15,272 bases of DNA from DASUZB01 sp036377075. Lineage in GTDB: Bacteria > Actinomycetota > CALGFH01. Made by a program: the position numbers and the translations under genes. The stretch spans positions 1-15,272 of the forward strand of contig DASUZB010000230.1 in assembly GCA_036377075.1 (NCBI GenBank), given 5' to 3'. Below are positions 6,397-12,314 of this stretch, in pieces; positions within the stretch are counted from its first letter, which is position 1; each line of letters opens with the position of its first letter. The notes under the pieces were generated by a model. It saw only the letters and a list, made by a program, of their open reading frames with translations, was not told where the DNA came from and did no database searches.

Positions 6397-7425
6397 ATGA
6401 CGACCGCGGTGATCGTCGGCGCGACCGGTGCGGTCGGGGAGGACCTGCGCCGCCTGGTCGTCGAGCGCGAGCTCCCGGTCGACCGGGTCCGCCTGGTCGC
6501 CTCGCCCCGCTCGGTGGGCAGGCGGCTGCCCTTCGGTGGCGCCGAGCTGGAGGTCGGCCCGCTCGCGCCGGAGGCGTTCGAAGGCGCCGACCTCGCCTTC
6601 TTCTCCGCCGGCGGCGGGGTGAGCCGGGAGTGGGCGCCGGTCGCCGCCGCCAGGGGCGCGGTGGTGGTCGACAACTCCAGCGCCTGGCGAATGCACCCGG
6701 AGGTGCCGCTGGTCGACGCGGACGTCAACGCCGACGCTGCCAGGCACCACCCCGTCGGGATCGTGGCCAACCCCAACTGCACCACCCTGGCGATCACGCC
6801 GGTGCTGGCCTGCCTGCGCGACCTGGCCGGCCTGGAGGCGATCACGGTGACCTCCTTCCAGGCCGCCGGCGGCAGCGGGCAGCGTGGCATGGACGAGCTC
6901 GCCGAGCAGGCCGCCAAGCTGGTTGGGGAGCGGGACCTGCTGCGCCGCGGCGGCCGGCGGGAGGCGCTGCCGGCGGGCGCGGTCTTCGCCCGCCCGATCG
7001 CGTTCAACGTGGTGCCGCAGTGCGGCGACTTCGCCGAGGCGGGCTACACCGTCGAGGAGCTGAAGCTGCGCGACGAGCCGCGCAAGATCCTCGGCCTGCC
7101 CGCGCTGGTCAGCCACCCGACCTGCGTGCGGGTGCCGGTGATGGTGGGGCACTCGGTCTCGGTGCGGGCGCTGTGCTCGCGGCCGGTCGACCTCGCGGAG
7201 CTGCGCGCCCGGCTGGCGGCCGCGCCCGGCGTCACGGTCGGCGCGGACGACGCCGGCTACCCGACGCCGCTCGAGGCGGCGGGCACCGACGGGGTGCTCG
7301 TCGGCCGCATCCGCGCCGACCTGGCCGACCCGAGGGCGGTGCTGTTCTGGTCGGTGGCCGACAACCTGCGCAAGGGTGCCGCCCTCAACGCGGTGCAGAT
7401 CGGCGAGGTCCTGCTGCGCGGCTGA
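6397..7425 (+). CDS. asd: Aspartate-semialdehyde dehydrogenase
   Basis: Asd reduces aspartyl phosphate, the LysC product, to aspartate semialdehyde with NADPH. The 342-aa protein has the N-terminal dinucleotide motif VGATGAVG (7-14) and the substrate-loop region FFSAGG (68-73). The catalytic cysteine is Cys128 in NPNCTT (125-130). TSFQAAGGSG (152-161), the Glu/Lys motif EELKLRDEPRKI (220-231) and the acid-base His252 in PVMVGHSV follow. The start ATG 6397 has AGGAGG (6383-6388) 8 nt upstream. It lies 28 bp after lysC and shares its operon. A ten-codon ORF bridges the two genes (TGATG at the lysC stop, ATGA at the asd start). The 154 bp after the stop contain repeats ahead of the next gene but no classic terminator. 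Confidence 0.96.
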   Translation: MTTAVIVGATGAVGEDLRRLVVERELPVDRVRLVASPRSVGRRLPFGGAELEVGPLAPEAFEGADLAFFSAGGGVSREWAPVAAARGAVVVDNSSAWRMHPEVPLVDADVNADAARHHPVGIVANPNCTTLAITPVLACLRDLAGLEAITVTSFQAAGGSGQRGMDELAEQAAKLVGERDLLRRGGRREALPAGAVFARPIAFNVVPQCGDFAEAGYTVEELKLRDEPRKILGLPALVSHPTCVRVPVMVGHSVSVRALCSRPVDLAELRARLAAAPGVTVGADDAGYPTPLEAAGTDGVLVGRIRADLADPRAVLFWSVADNLRKGAALNAVQIGEVLLRG

Positions 7426-7455
7426 GCCGGGGTCCCTCAGGCGCCTGCCGAGGGT

Positions 7456-7508
7456 TCCGTAGCGTTCCCCTGCGTGGTCCGTAGCGCTCTCGGGCACATT
7501 TCCGAGAG
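7456..7508. promoter_or_regulatory. Direct and inverted repeats, candidate operator
   Basis: Two near-identical 11-mers, TCCGTAGCGTT (7456-7466) and TCCGTAGCGCT (7478-7488), differ at one base and are exactly 22 bp apart, about two helical turns. A perfect 7-bp inverted repeat, CTCTCGG (7487-7493) and CCGAGAG (7502-7508) with an 8-nt spacer, begins where the second copy ends. Both lie directly before the regulator gene, so autoregulation is a natural guess. The inverted repeat could instead be a hairpin ending the lysC-asd transcript, though no U-tract follows. Confidence 0.45.
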
Positions 7509-7529
7509 GATCGGACGGTCAGCTCGGGT

Positions 7530-7535
7530 TAGCAT
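7530..7535 (+). promoter_or_regulatory. Candidate -10 of the ArsR-type regulator gene
   Basis: TAGCAT fits the TAnnnT -10 pattern, lies 44 bp before the regulator start and follows the repeat cluster. There is no good -35, which is common for regulated actinobacterial promoters but leaves the call weak. Confidence 0.3.
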
Positions 7536-7579
7536 GGAGCGGATGCCAGGAGTGGTCGTATCCGGCACGGGGAGTGGTG

Positions 7580-8701
7580 ATGCCGTCGACGGGTGTGAGG
7601 CGGCCGGCCGTGGCGGGGCGGCAGGTCGAGCCATCCGTGGTGCACAGCGACGGCGCGGCCGGGGTCACCATCGTCCTCGGCGCGTCGCCCGTGGCCGAGC
7701 TGTTCTTCGCCCTGTGCCAGCACGCCCGCCTGGTGGAGCTCGACGCGGCCCAGCTCCCCTGGCACCACGCCTTCGCCGGCGCCCTCGACGAGCGGGGCAA
7801 CGCCCTGTTCCAGCGCTTCTTCGGCGGCTTCGACCGGGGCCTGCTGCTGTCCGACCTGTTCGTCACCGGCCCGCACCGTGACCTGGAGCGCTTCCCGCCC
7901 TGGGTCGAATCGCTCACCGACTCGCAGTTCCTCTGGCTCGCCACCGGCCGGACGGTGCCCCGGTCGGCGATCGAGGGCGTGCTCGCCGGCCGCCTCGCCT
8001 TGCGCGACCTGCACCTGCCGCCGTCGTTCCGGGACGACGTCGGCACCCTGTTCGAGGACGCGGCGGAGGCCCGCTCGCAGTTCACCAGCCTGCTCGGCTA
8101 CGCGATCGCGGCCGGCTGGGCGGAGGAGGCCGAGACGCTGCGGCCGTTCTGGCGCGAGGCGCTGCAGCGCCAGCAGGCCGACCTGGAGCGGGTCGGCCTC
8201 ACCGAGCTGCTCGGCCGCTTCGGCGACGCGCCGCAGATCCTCAAGCAGCTCAAGGAGGAGCAGCGCCGCACGGTGCGCCTGGAGCTGATCCCCTCCTGCT
8301 ACATCGGCGCCCGCTGGGCCAACGTCTTCGGCCCCAGGCACATGGTCTGCGCCTTCCAGGTGCGGCCGCCCGGCTGGTCGGTGGACGACACCCTCACCCT
8401 GGAGCTGGTGCGCCGCCGCGCCGAGGCGCTGGCCGAGCCGAGCCGCCTGTCGCTGCTGCGCATGGTCGCGCTCGGCGAGGCGACCGGCGGCCGCGCGCTG
8501 GCGGCGCGCTCCGGGCTGACCCCGGCGACCGTCTCGCGCCACATGGCCCAGCTCGCCCGGGCCGGACTGGTCCGCAGCCAGGTCCACGGCCGCGAGGTCC
8601 GCTACGAGCTGGAGACCTCGGCGGTGAAGGCGTTCGGCCCGCACCTGCTGCAGATCCTGGGCCAGTCGCCCCCGCCAGGCCCCTCCGGCCGGCCGGAGTG
8701 A
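7580..8701 (+). CDS. ArsR-type winged-helix regulator with large N-terminal domain (DUF5937-like)
   Basis: This is a predicted DNA-binding repressor or regulator of 373 aa. Residues about 277-345 form an ArsR-type winged helix-turn-helix: RRRAEALAEPSRLSLLRMVA (278-297), a recognition helix TPATVSRHMAQLARAGL (314-330) and a wing with VHGREVRYEL (335-344). The canonical ELCVCD metal site of ArsR/SmtB is absent; that helix reads ALGEATGGRALA (297-308). Residues about 29-240 form a separate alpha-helical domain (VTIVLGASPVAELFFALCQH) typical of the DUF5937-containing ArsR group. Its ligand is unknown to me. GGGGAG (7569-7574) is 5 nt before ATG 7580. GTG 7574 and GTG 7577 are in-frame alternatives that add one or two residues. 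It converges with the acetyltransferase gene, 16 bp away. Its targets are not evident, but the upstream repeats suggest autoregulation. Confidence 0.8.
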   Translation: MPSTGVRRPAVAGRQVEPSVVHSDGAAGVTIVLGASPVAELFFALCQHARLVELDAAQLPWHHAFAGALDERGNALFQRFFGGFDRGLLLSDLFVTGPHRDLERFPPWVESLTDSQFLWLATGRTVPRSAIEGVLAGRLALRDLHLPPSFRDDVGTLFEDAAEARSQFTSLLGYAIAAGWAEEAETLRPFWREALQRQQADLERVGLTELLGRFGDAPQILKQLKEEQRRTVRLELIPSCYIGARWANVFGPRHMVCAFQVRPPGWSVDDTLTLELVRRRAEALAEPSRLSLLRMVALGEATGGRALAARSGLTPATVSRHMAQLARAGLVRSQVHGREVRYELETSAVKAFGPHLLQILGQSPPPGPSGRPE

Positions 8702-8717
8702 GCGGACCGCCAGGTTC

Positions 8718-9923
8718 CTAGTAGTAGTCCGCGCTCCACGGGCGTTGGCCGGCGTGGACCGCGCGCCAGAAGCTCAGGTCCTCGGGGGTGATGCCGCTGA
8801 CGACGCCCATGGTGGCGAGGTCCTCGGCGTCCAGGTAGCCGGCGAACAGCGCCGACAGGCCGGCGGCGTCGGTGCGCGCCGCCGCCCGGCTGTCCACCCG
8901 GGCGGCCTTGCCCTCACCGCCGTCGACCTCGACCGTCCAGGTTCCGGCGACCCAGGGGCACACCTCGTCGGCCACCTCGACGGTGAAGCGGCCGCGAGCC
9001 TGCTCCGGGTAGCCACGGGCGGCGAACGCGTCGGGCACGTCGAGCACCCGGGCCATGAAGCGGGCCTGGCGGATCTGGCGCAGGTCCTCCTCGCGCAGCA
9101 GCAGGGCGAGCGGCTCGGGGTCCGGCCCCTTCCAGGCCACGGTCGCGTCGAGCGAGGAGAACCCGGCCGCGAGGGCGAGCAGCGAGCGCCAGCCGCCCTC
9201 CGAGACCGCGCCCCAGTCGAGCACGCTGACCTGGGTGACCGGTCCTTGCCGGCTGGCCCGCTCCTCGATGCCGAGCACCGCCCAGCCGTCGGGCCCGTCC
9301 GGTCCGTCGACCAGGAAGGCCTGCGGCGGGCCGCCGTCGCGCTCGCCGAGGATGAGCTCGCGCCACCAGGCCGCGTCGCGCTCCACCTGGCCGCTGCGGC
9401 CGGGCAGGAGCCGGGCGAACCGCTCCTGCAGCGAGGCCGGGTCCTCGGAGAGGGGGAACGGCACCGCGCGGTAGCCGTCCGGCCAGGTCGAGGGGAGGTG
9501 GCGGGCGCTGGCCTCGTAGAGGGTCCAGGTGCCGGCGTAGGCGAAGCCGGCGCGCCGGTAGAGGTGCACGCTGGCCGGGAAGAGGGTGGCGATGGTGGCG
9601 CCGCGGTCGTGCGCCTCCTGCAGCCAGTGGCGCAGCAGCTCGCCGCCGGCGCCGCGGCCGCGGTGCTCGGCCCGGACCGACAGGCCGGAGACCTGGGCCG
9701 CCGGCAGGGGCCGCCCGCCCCACCAGACCCGCAGCCCGCGCGCGAGCAGCAGGCCGATGGACCTGCCGTGCTCGTCCTCGAGCACCCGCAGCTCCTCGAC
9801 GGGCGTGCGCGCCATGGCGCGCTCCGTGGCCTGGCCCGAGGTAGGGTCGCCGAATGCCTGAGCGTCCTGGACGACCAGGGCTTGGTGTTCTTCCTTCCGA
9901 GCCGCCCGGTACCTGCGGGGCAC
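8718..9923 (-). CDS. Eis-like GNAT family N-acetyltransferase
   Basis: This is a predicted acetyl-CoA-dependent amine acetyltransferase of 401 aa with Eis-like architecture. A first GNAT domain carries the acetyl-CoA loop VRAEHRGRGAGGELL (83-97) and LYRRAGF (121-127). A second GNAT-like region follows, then a sterol-carrier-like C-terminal domain opening MARVLDVPDAFAARGYP (290-306). In M. tuberculosis Eis, as I recall, the catalytic pair is Tyr126 and the C-terminal carboxylate. Tyr122 here and the aromatic end SADYY fit that scheme. The start GTG 9923 has a perfect AGGAGG 6 nt upstream and restores the N-terminus RRYRAARKEEHQALVVQDAQAFG expected for the family. Met37 is a poorer choice, and the longer frame to 10349 crosses the MazG-like gene. 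The substrate is unknown: Eis relatives acetylate aminoglycosides, lysines or polyamines. Confidence 0.85.
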   Translation of the reverse strand: MPRRYRAARKEEHQALVVQDAQAFGDPTSGQATERAMARTPVEELRVLEDEHGRSIGLLLARGLRVWWGGRPLPAAQVSGLSVRAEHRGRGAGGELLRHWLQEAHDRGATIATLFPASVHLYRRAGFAYAGTWTLYEASARHLPSTWPDGYRAVPFPLSEDPASLQERFARLLPGRSGQVERDAAWWRELILGERDGGPPQAFLVDGPDGPDGWAVLGIEERASRQGPVTQVSVLDWGAVSEGGWRSLLALAAGFSSLDATVAWKGPDPEPLALLLREEDLRQIRQARFMARVLDVPDAFAARGYPEQARGRFTVEVADEVCPWVAGTWTVEVDGGEGKAARVDSRAAARTDAAGLSALFAGYLDAEDLATMGVVSGITPEDLSFWRAVHAGQRPWSADYY

Positions 9924-10006
9924 GCGCAACCTCCTCGCGTCGTGGCGTCGGGCGGGGCGGCGTCCGCTCGGCGCGGCCGCGCCGCTCCCACCTGCCGGTC
10001 GATCGT

Positions 10007-10064
10007 CTCGGTGTTGTCGGCCTACCGAGCACAACGCTGGACAAGCCCCGTCCGATTCCGTCCG
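10007..10064. repeat. Small repeats in the gap between the MazG-like and acetyltransferase genes
   Basis: The 181-bp gap (9924-10104) is locally less GC-rich. It holds CCGTCCG twice with a 10-bp period (10048-10054, 10058-10064) and a 6-bp inverted repeat CTCGGT / ACCGAG (10007-10012, 10024-10029). These may belong to the acetyltransferase promoter, but no clear -10/-35 pair could be assigned. Confidence 0.25.
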
Positions 10065-10104
10065 TTGGTATCGATTTGCGTCGCGAGCCGAACGCTCTGG
10101 GTGG

Positions 10105-10392
10105 TCAGCGGGGCGGGCACTCGCAAGGCGAGCGGCCGCAGCGCGGGCAGCCGTCCGCGTAGCGGGCGACCGCCCGCTCCAGGTCGACGCCGACCGCGTT
10201 GGCGACGCTGGCCAGCCAGGCGAGGGCGTCGCCGAGCTCGTGCTCCAGCTCGGCGGGGTCGCGGCGCCGCAGCGCCTTCGCCACCTCCCCGACCTCCTCG
10301 ACCCACCAGCGGAAGGTGCCGTCGACCCCGCGTGCCCGGTCGCGCTCACCGAAGGTGGCCTCGATCCGGGCCTGGAAGTCGGCCAGCTCCAC
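10105..10392 (-). CDS. MazG-like nucleotide pyrophosphohydrolase with Cys-rich tail
   Basis: This is a small (95 aa) all-helical NTP pyrophosphohydrolase-like protein. Such enzymes hydrolyse (d)NTPs to monophosphate and pyrophosphate in nucleotide-pool cleaning, though the substrate here is unknown. The metal-binding pattern is intact: EEVGE (32-36) and ELGD (52-55). The N-terminus ELADFQARIEATFGERDRAR (2-21) followed by GVDGTF (22-27) matches the single-domain MazG-like group. The C-terminus has four cysteines (82, 85, 90, 92) in GCPRCGRSPCEC, a likely zinc knuckle. GTG 10392 has GGGAGG with a 5-nt spacer. A GTG at 10572 in the same frame also has GGGAG upstream, but it would add 60 Ser/Thr/Arg-rich residues unlike any coding sequence I know. 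It is transcribed toward the acetyltransferase gene, 181 bp away. Confidence 0.82.
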   Translation of the reverse strand: MELADFQARIEATFGERDRARGVDGTFRWWVEEVGEVAKALRRRDPAELEHELGDALAWLASVANAVGVDLERAVARYADGCPRCGRSPCECPPR

Positions 10393-10435
10393 CCACGCCT
10401 CCCGTTCCCGCTCGCCGCCGCTGACTCTGGCCACG

Positions 10436-10594
10436 CTACCAGGGCGGCCAGTCGCCAGGAGAGGGGCGCGAGTGGACGAAGAGGAGCCCGGGCTTGGGAT
10501 ACGGACCCTCGTCAAAGTCGAAGAAGCGGCCGGAGAGGTTGCGGTCCCAGATCGAAAGACCGGTTCGCGCACGTCGTCTCCCTGCAGACCCCAA
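10436..10594 (-). CDS. Possible small protein, unrecognised
   Basis: This is a 52-codon frame from TTG 10594 to TAG 10436, lying between tRNA-Pro and the MazG-like gene. The segment from residue 14 (SIWDRNLSGRFFDFDEGPYP) onward is rich in W, F, Y, D and P and ends GDWPPW. That is unusual for random GC-rich sequence, and 34 of its last 41 sense codons end in G or C. Against it, the TTG has no Shine-Dalgarno, no better start is visible outside the tRNA gene, and I do not recognise the family. It may be a remnant of a longer gene. Confidence 0.22.
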   Translation of the reverse strand: MGSAGRRRARTGLSIWDRNLSGRFFDFDEGPYPKPGLLFVHSRPSPGDWPPW

Positions 10595-10611
10595 GTGGTG
10601 GGGCGCCGTGG

Positions 10612-10688
10612 TGGTCGGGATGCCGGGATTTGAACCCGGGGCCTCCACGTCCCGAACGTGGCGCGCTACCAAGCTGCGCTACATCCCG
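10612..10688 (-). tRNA. tRNA-Pro (anticodon CGG)
   Basis: A complete cloverleaf reads on the minus strand: acceptor CGGGATG with CATCCCG, D stem GCGC/GCGC, anticodon stem CCACG/CGTGG around the loop TTCGGGA (anticodon CGG at 10654-10652), and T arm CCGGG-TTCAAAT-CCCGG. C1-G72 and discriminator A73 suit bacterial tRNA-Pro. The 3' CCA is encoded (10614-10612). It decodes CCG, the dominant proline codon in a genome this GC-rich. Confidence 0.97.
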
Positions 10689-10720
10689 AAGTCGGGTCCG
10701 CCAGGGGACCCAGCGTCGGC

Positions 10721-10726
10721 AGTGTA
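10721..10726 (-). promoter_or_regulatory. Candidate -10 of the tRNA-Pro gene
   Basis: On the minus strand TACACT fits the TAnnnT -10 and would start transcription about 25 nt before the tRNA 5' end. No -35 match is seen, and the GC hairpin at 10733-10757 occupies the spacer and -35 region. Confidence 0.35.
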
Positions 10727-10732
10727 CCCCGA

Positions 10733-10757
10733 CTGCGGGGGGCTCCGCCCCCCGCAG
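10733..10757. repeat. Perfect GC-rich hairpin between divergent genes
   Basis: CTGCGGGGGGC (10733-10743) and GCCCCCCGCAG (10747-10757) form an 11-bp perfect stem with a TCC loop. It lies between the divergent tRNA-Pro and DUF309 genes, upstream of both, and has no U-tract, so it does not read as the terminator of either. GGGGGCTCCGCCCCC-type hairpins are frequent dispersed elements in some actinobacterial genomes. Confidence 0.7.
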
Positions 10758-10815
10758 CCCCGTCCCCTGGTGGAGTACGTCAAACGGTGGACGGGCGCTG
10801 GGGACGGGGGCGCGT

Positions 10816-10821
10816 TACGAT
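10816..10821 (+). promoter_or_regulatory. Candidate -10 for a leaderless DUF309 transcript
   Basis: TACGAT ends 7 nt before the ATG at 10829, the usual distance from a -10 to the transcription start. Transcription would begin at or next to the A of the start codon, giving a leaderless mRNA, which is common in actinobacteria. The only Shine-Dalgarno-like string (GGAG, 10823-10826) is too close to the ATG to work. Confidence 0.45.
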
Positions 10822-10828
10822 CGGAGCC

Positions 10829-11263
10829 ATGGCAGCGACCCGAAAGCGGGGTACCAGGCCGGACTTCCAGCCCGGCTGGGAGCCGAACACCCTGCCCGAG
10901 GAGGAGGTTCTCCGCCGCGGCGGGCAGATGTTCGACGACGGCATGTTCTGGGAGGCCCACGAGGTCTGGGAGGAGGTCTGGCGCCGCCGCAGCGGCCAGC
11001 CCGACCGCGACTTCCTCAAGGGCATCATCCAGGGCGCGGCCGGCATGTGGCACGCCACCCAGGGAAACTACAAGGGCGCCGTGAGCGTGATGGGCCGCGC
11101 CGTCGCCTACCTGGAGCCGTACCGGCCCGCCAGGGAGGGCATCGACGTGGAGGCGCTCTCGACCGCCCTGCGCGCCGCCGTCGCCGAGTGCGAGCGGGCA
11201 CTCGCCGAGGGCCGCGAGGCCGAGGTGGAGATGATCAAGCTGCGGCTGGGAGCGCGACCGTGA
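10829..11263 (+). CDS. DUF309 domain-containing protein
   Basis: This is a 144-aa helical protein of unknown function. The DUF309 signature is clear: a Phe-Asp-Gly-Phe-Trp-Glu-Ala-His core, FDDGMFWEAHEVWEEVWRR (35-53), followed by DFLKGIIQGAAGMWHATQGN (61-80) and a helix with MGRAVAYLEPYRP (88-100). The family's conserved His/Glu/Trp set suggests a ligand or metal pocket, but no activity is established that I know of. ATG 10829 is chosen because the domain starts soon after it and because of the leaderless promoter geometry. The frame extends to 10658 only through the tRNA gene. The stop overlaps the next gene by GTGA, so the two are probably translated together. Confidence 0.88.
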   Translation: MAATRKRGTRPDFQPGWEPNTLPEEEVLRRGGQMFDDGMFWEAHEVWEEVWRRRSGQPDRDFLKGIIQGAAGMWHATQGNYKGAVSVMGRAVAYLEPYRPAREGIDVEALSTALRAAVAECERALAEGREAEVEMIKLRLGARP

Positions 11264-11610
11264 GCGCGCCAGGCCACGAGGGGAAGCACCGCCACCACCG
11301 CCACAAGGAGGACGGCTCCAGGCCGTCGCGCATCTCGCCGTCGCCGGGGGTCACCGCCATCGCCGACGCGCGCGCCCGGGTCCCCGGGCGCTTCGAGGGC
11401 GACGTGCGGCGCATCCGCATCCACTCGCTCGCCTCGACGCCGACCCTCGAGCTGCAGCTCGACGACGGCAGCGGCCGCATCTCCGCGCTGTTCATGGGCA
11501 GGCGGGGCATCAGCGGCATCGAGTGCGGCCGTCACCTGGCGATCGAGGGCACCCCGGTGGCCGGCGAGCGCGGCCTGACGCTCTACAACCCCGCCTACGA
11601 CCTGCTCTGA
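11260..11610 (+). CDS. OB-fold nucleic acid-binding domain protein with His-rich N-terminus
   Basis: This is a 116-aa protein. Residues about 42-113 resemble a small OB-fold: PGRFEGDVRRIRIHSLAST, LELQLDDGSGRISALFMGRR (63-82) and GRHLAIEGTPVAGERGLTLYN (90-110), the pattern of the tRNA_anti-like group. The first 30 residues are basic and His-rich (HEGKHRHHRH, 6-15) and probably disordered or metal-binding. The GTG start overlaps the DUF309 stop and has GGGAG (11248-11252) 7 nt upstream. A homologous OB-fold gene lies near the paired TrkA genes in mycobacteria (Rv2694c as I recall), separated there by a DUF3159 membrane protein that is absent here. Its 3' end overlaps the converging RCK gene by 16 bp. 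The role is unknown. Confidence 0.8.
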   Translation: MSAPGHEGKHRHHRHKEDGSRPSRISPSPGVTAIADARARVPGRFEGDVRRIRIHSLASTPTLELQLDDGSGRISALFMGRRGISGIECGRHLAIEGTPVAGERGLTLYNPAYDLL

Positions 11611-12314
11611 TCCGCCTGGGCGGCGGCGCCGCCGCCCAGGCTCGACGCCGGCTCGCCGACGAGCTGGGCGCGCACGACCTCCTCCGAGCCCTCCGAGGTG
11701 ACCGCGAGCACCTCGTCGCCGGCGGCGAACACGCTGTCCTCCTTCGGTACCACCACGTGCCCCTCCCTGACGACCGCGACCAGCGCCGCGTCGACCGGCA
11801 GGCGCAGCTCACGGAGGGTCTTGCCGATCGAGGGCGAGCCTTCGGCGAGGCGCACCTCGTGCAGGGAGACCTGGCCCTGCTCGAACTGCATGAGGCGGAC
11901 CATGTTGCCGACGGTGACCGCCTCCTCGACCAGGGAGCGCAGGATGTGGGGGGTGGACACCGCCACGTCGACGCCCCAGGCCTCGTTGAACAGGCCGTGG
12001 TTCTTGGGGTTGTTGACCCGGGCGACCACCCGAGGCACGGCGAACTCCTGCTTGGCGAGCAACGAGATCACCAGGTTGTCCTCGTCGTCGCCGGTGGCGG
12101 CGACGACCACGTCGGCGTGGGCGATCCCCGCCATGACCAGCGAGAGCACCTCGCAGGCGTCGAACGGGAACCACTCGGCCTCCTCGAGCGAGCCGCGGGC
12201 CGCCTCGATCACCACCGGGTCCTTCTCCAGCATGGTCACCTGGTGCCCGGCGGCCAGCAGGTCGGCCGCGATGAACTGGCCGACGTTGCCGGCGCCGGCG
12301 ATCGCGACCCTCAC
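11595..12314 (-). CDS. ceoC: TrkA-type RCK potassium-transport regulator, second of pair
   Basis: This is a cytoplasmic regulatory subunit of K+ transport that senses nucleotides through a Rossmann fold. It is 239 aa. The RCK_N domain (about 1-120) has GAGNVG (7-12), acidic Glu30 at the end of strand 2, ATGDDEDN (73-80) and ARVNNPKN (98-105). The RCK_C domain (about 135-218) has LRELRLPVDAALVAVVREGH (167-186) and FAAGDEVLAV (196-205). The GTG start overlaps the stop of the upstream RCK gene (GTGA) and has GGAGG 7 nt before it, so the pair is coupled. Position and order match ceoC (Rv2692) of M. tuberculosis; the symbol is given by this synteny. No membrane subunit of Trk or Ktr type is present. 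The Ala/Gly tail after 220 is probably disordered. Confidence 0.88.
   Translation of the reverse strand: MRVAIAGAGNVGQFIAADLLAAGHQVTMLEKDPVVIEAARGSLEEAEWFPFDACEVLSLVMAGIAHADVVVAATGDDEDNLVISLLAKQEFAVPRVVARVNNPKNHGLFNEAWGVDVAVSTPHILRSLVEEAVTVGNMVRLMQFEQGQVSLHEVRLAEGSPSIGKTLRELRLPVDAALVAVVREGHVVVPKEDSVFAAGDEVLAVTSEGSEEVVRAQLVGEPASSLGGGAAAQADQSRS

Noticed and set aside
9924..10349. Extension of the acetyltransferase frame upstream
   Set aside because: It overlaps the MazG-like gene in another frame. GTG 9923 has a perfect AGGAGG and gives the family N-terminus.
10393..10572. 60-residue N-terminal extension of the MazG-like protein
   Set aside because: GTG 10572 does have GGGAG upstream, but the added Ser/Thr/Arg-rich sequence is non-coding in character and the family start matches GTG 10392.
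10588..10606. Terminator hairpin downstream of tRNA-Pro (CCCCA-AGTGG-TGGGG)
   Set aside because: It is only a 5-bp stem with no T-run on the transcribed strand.
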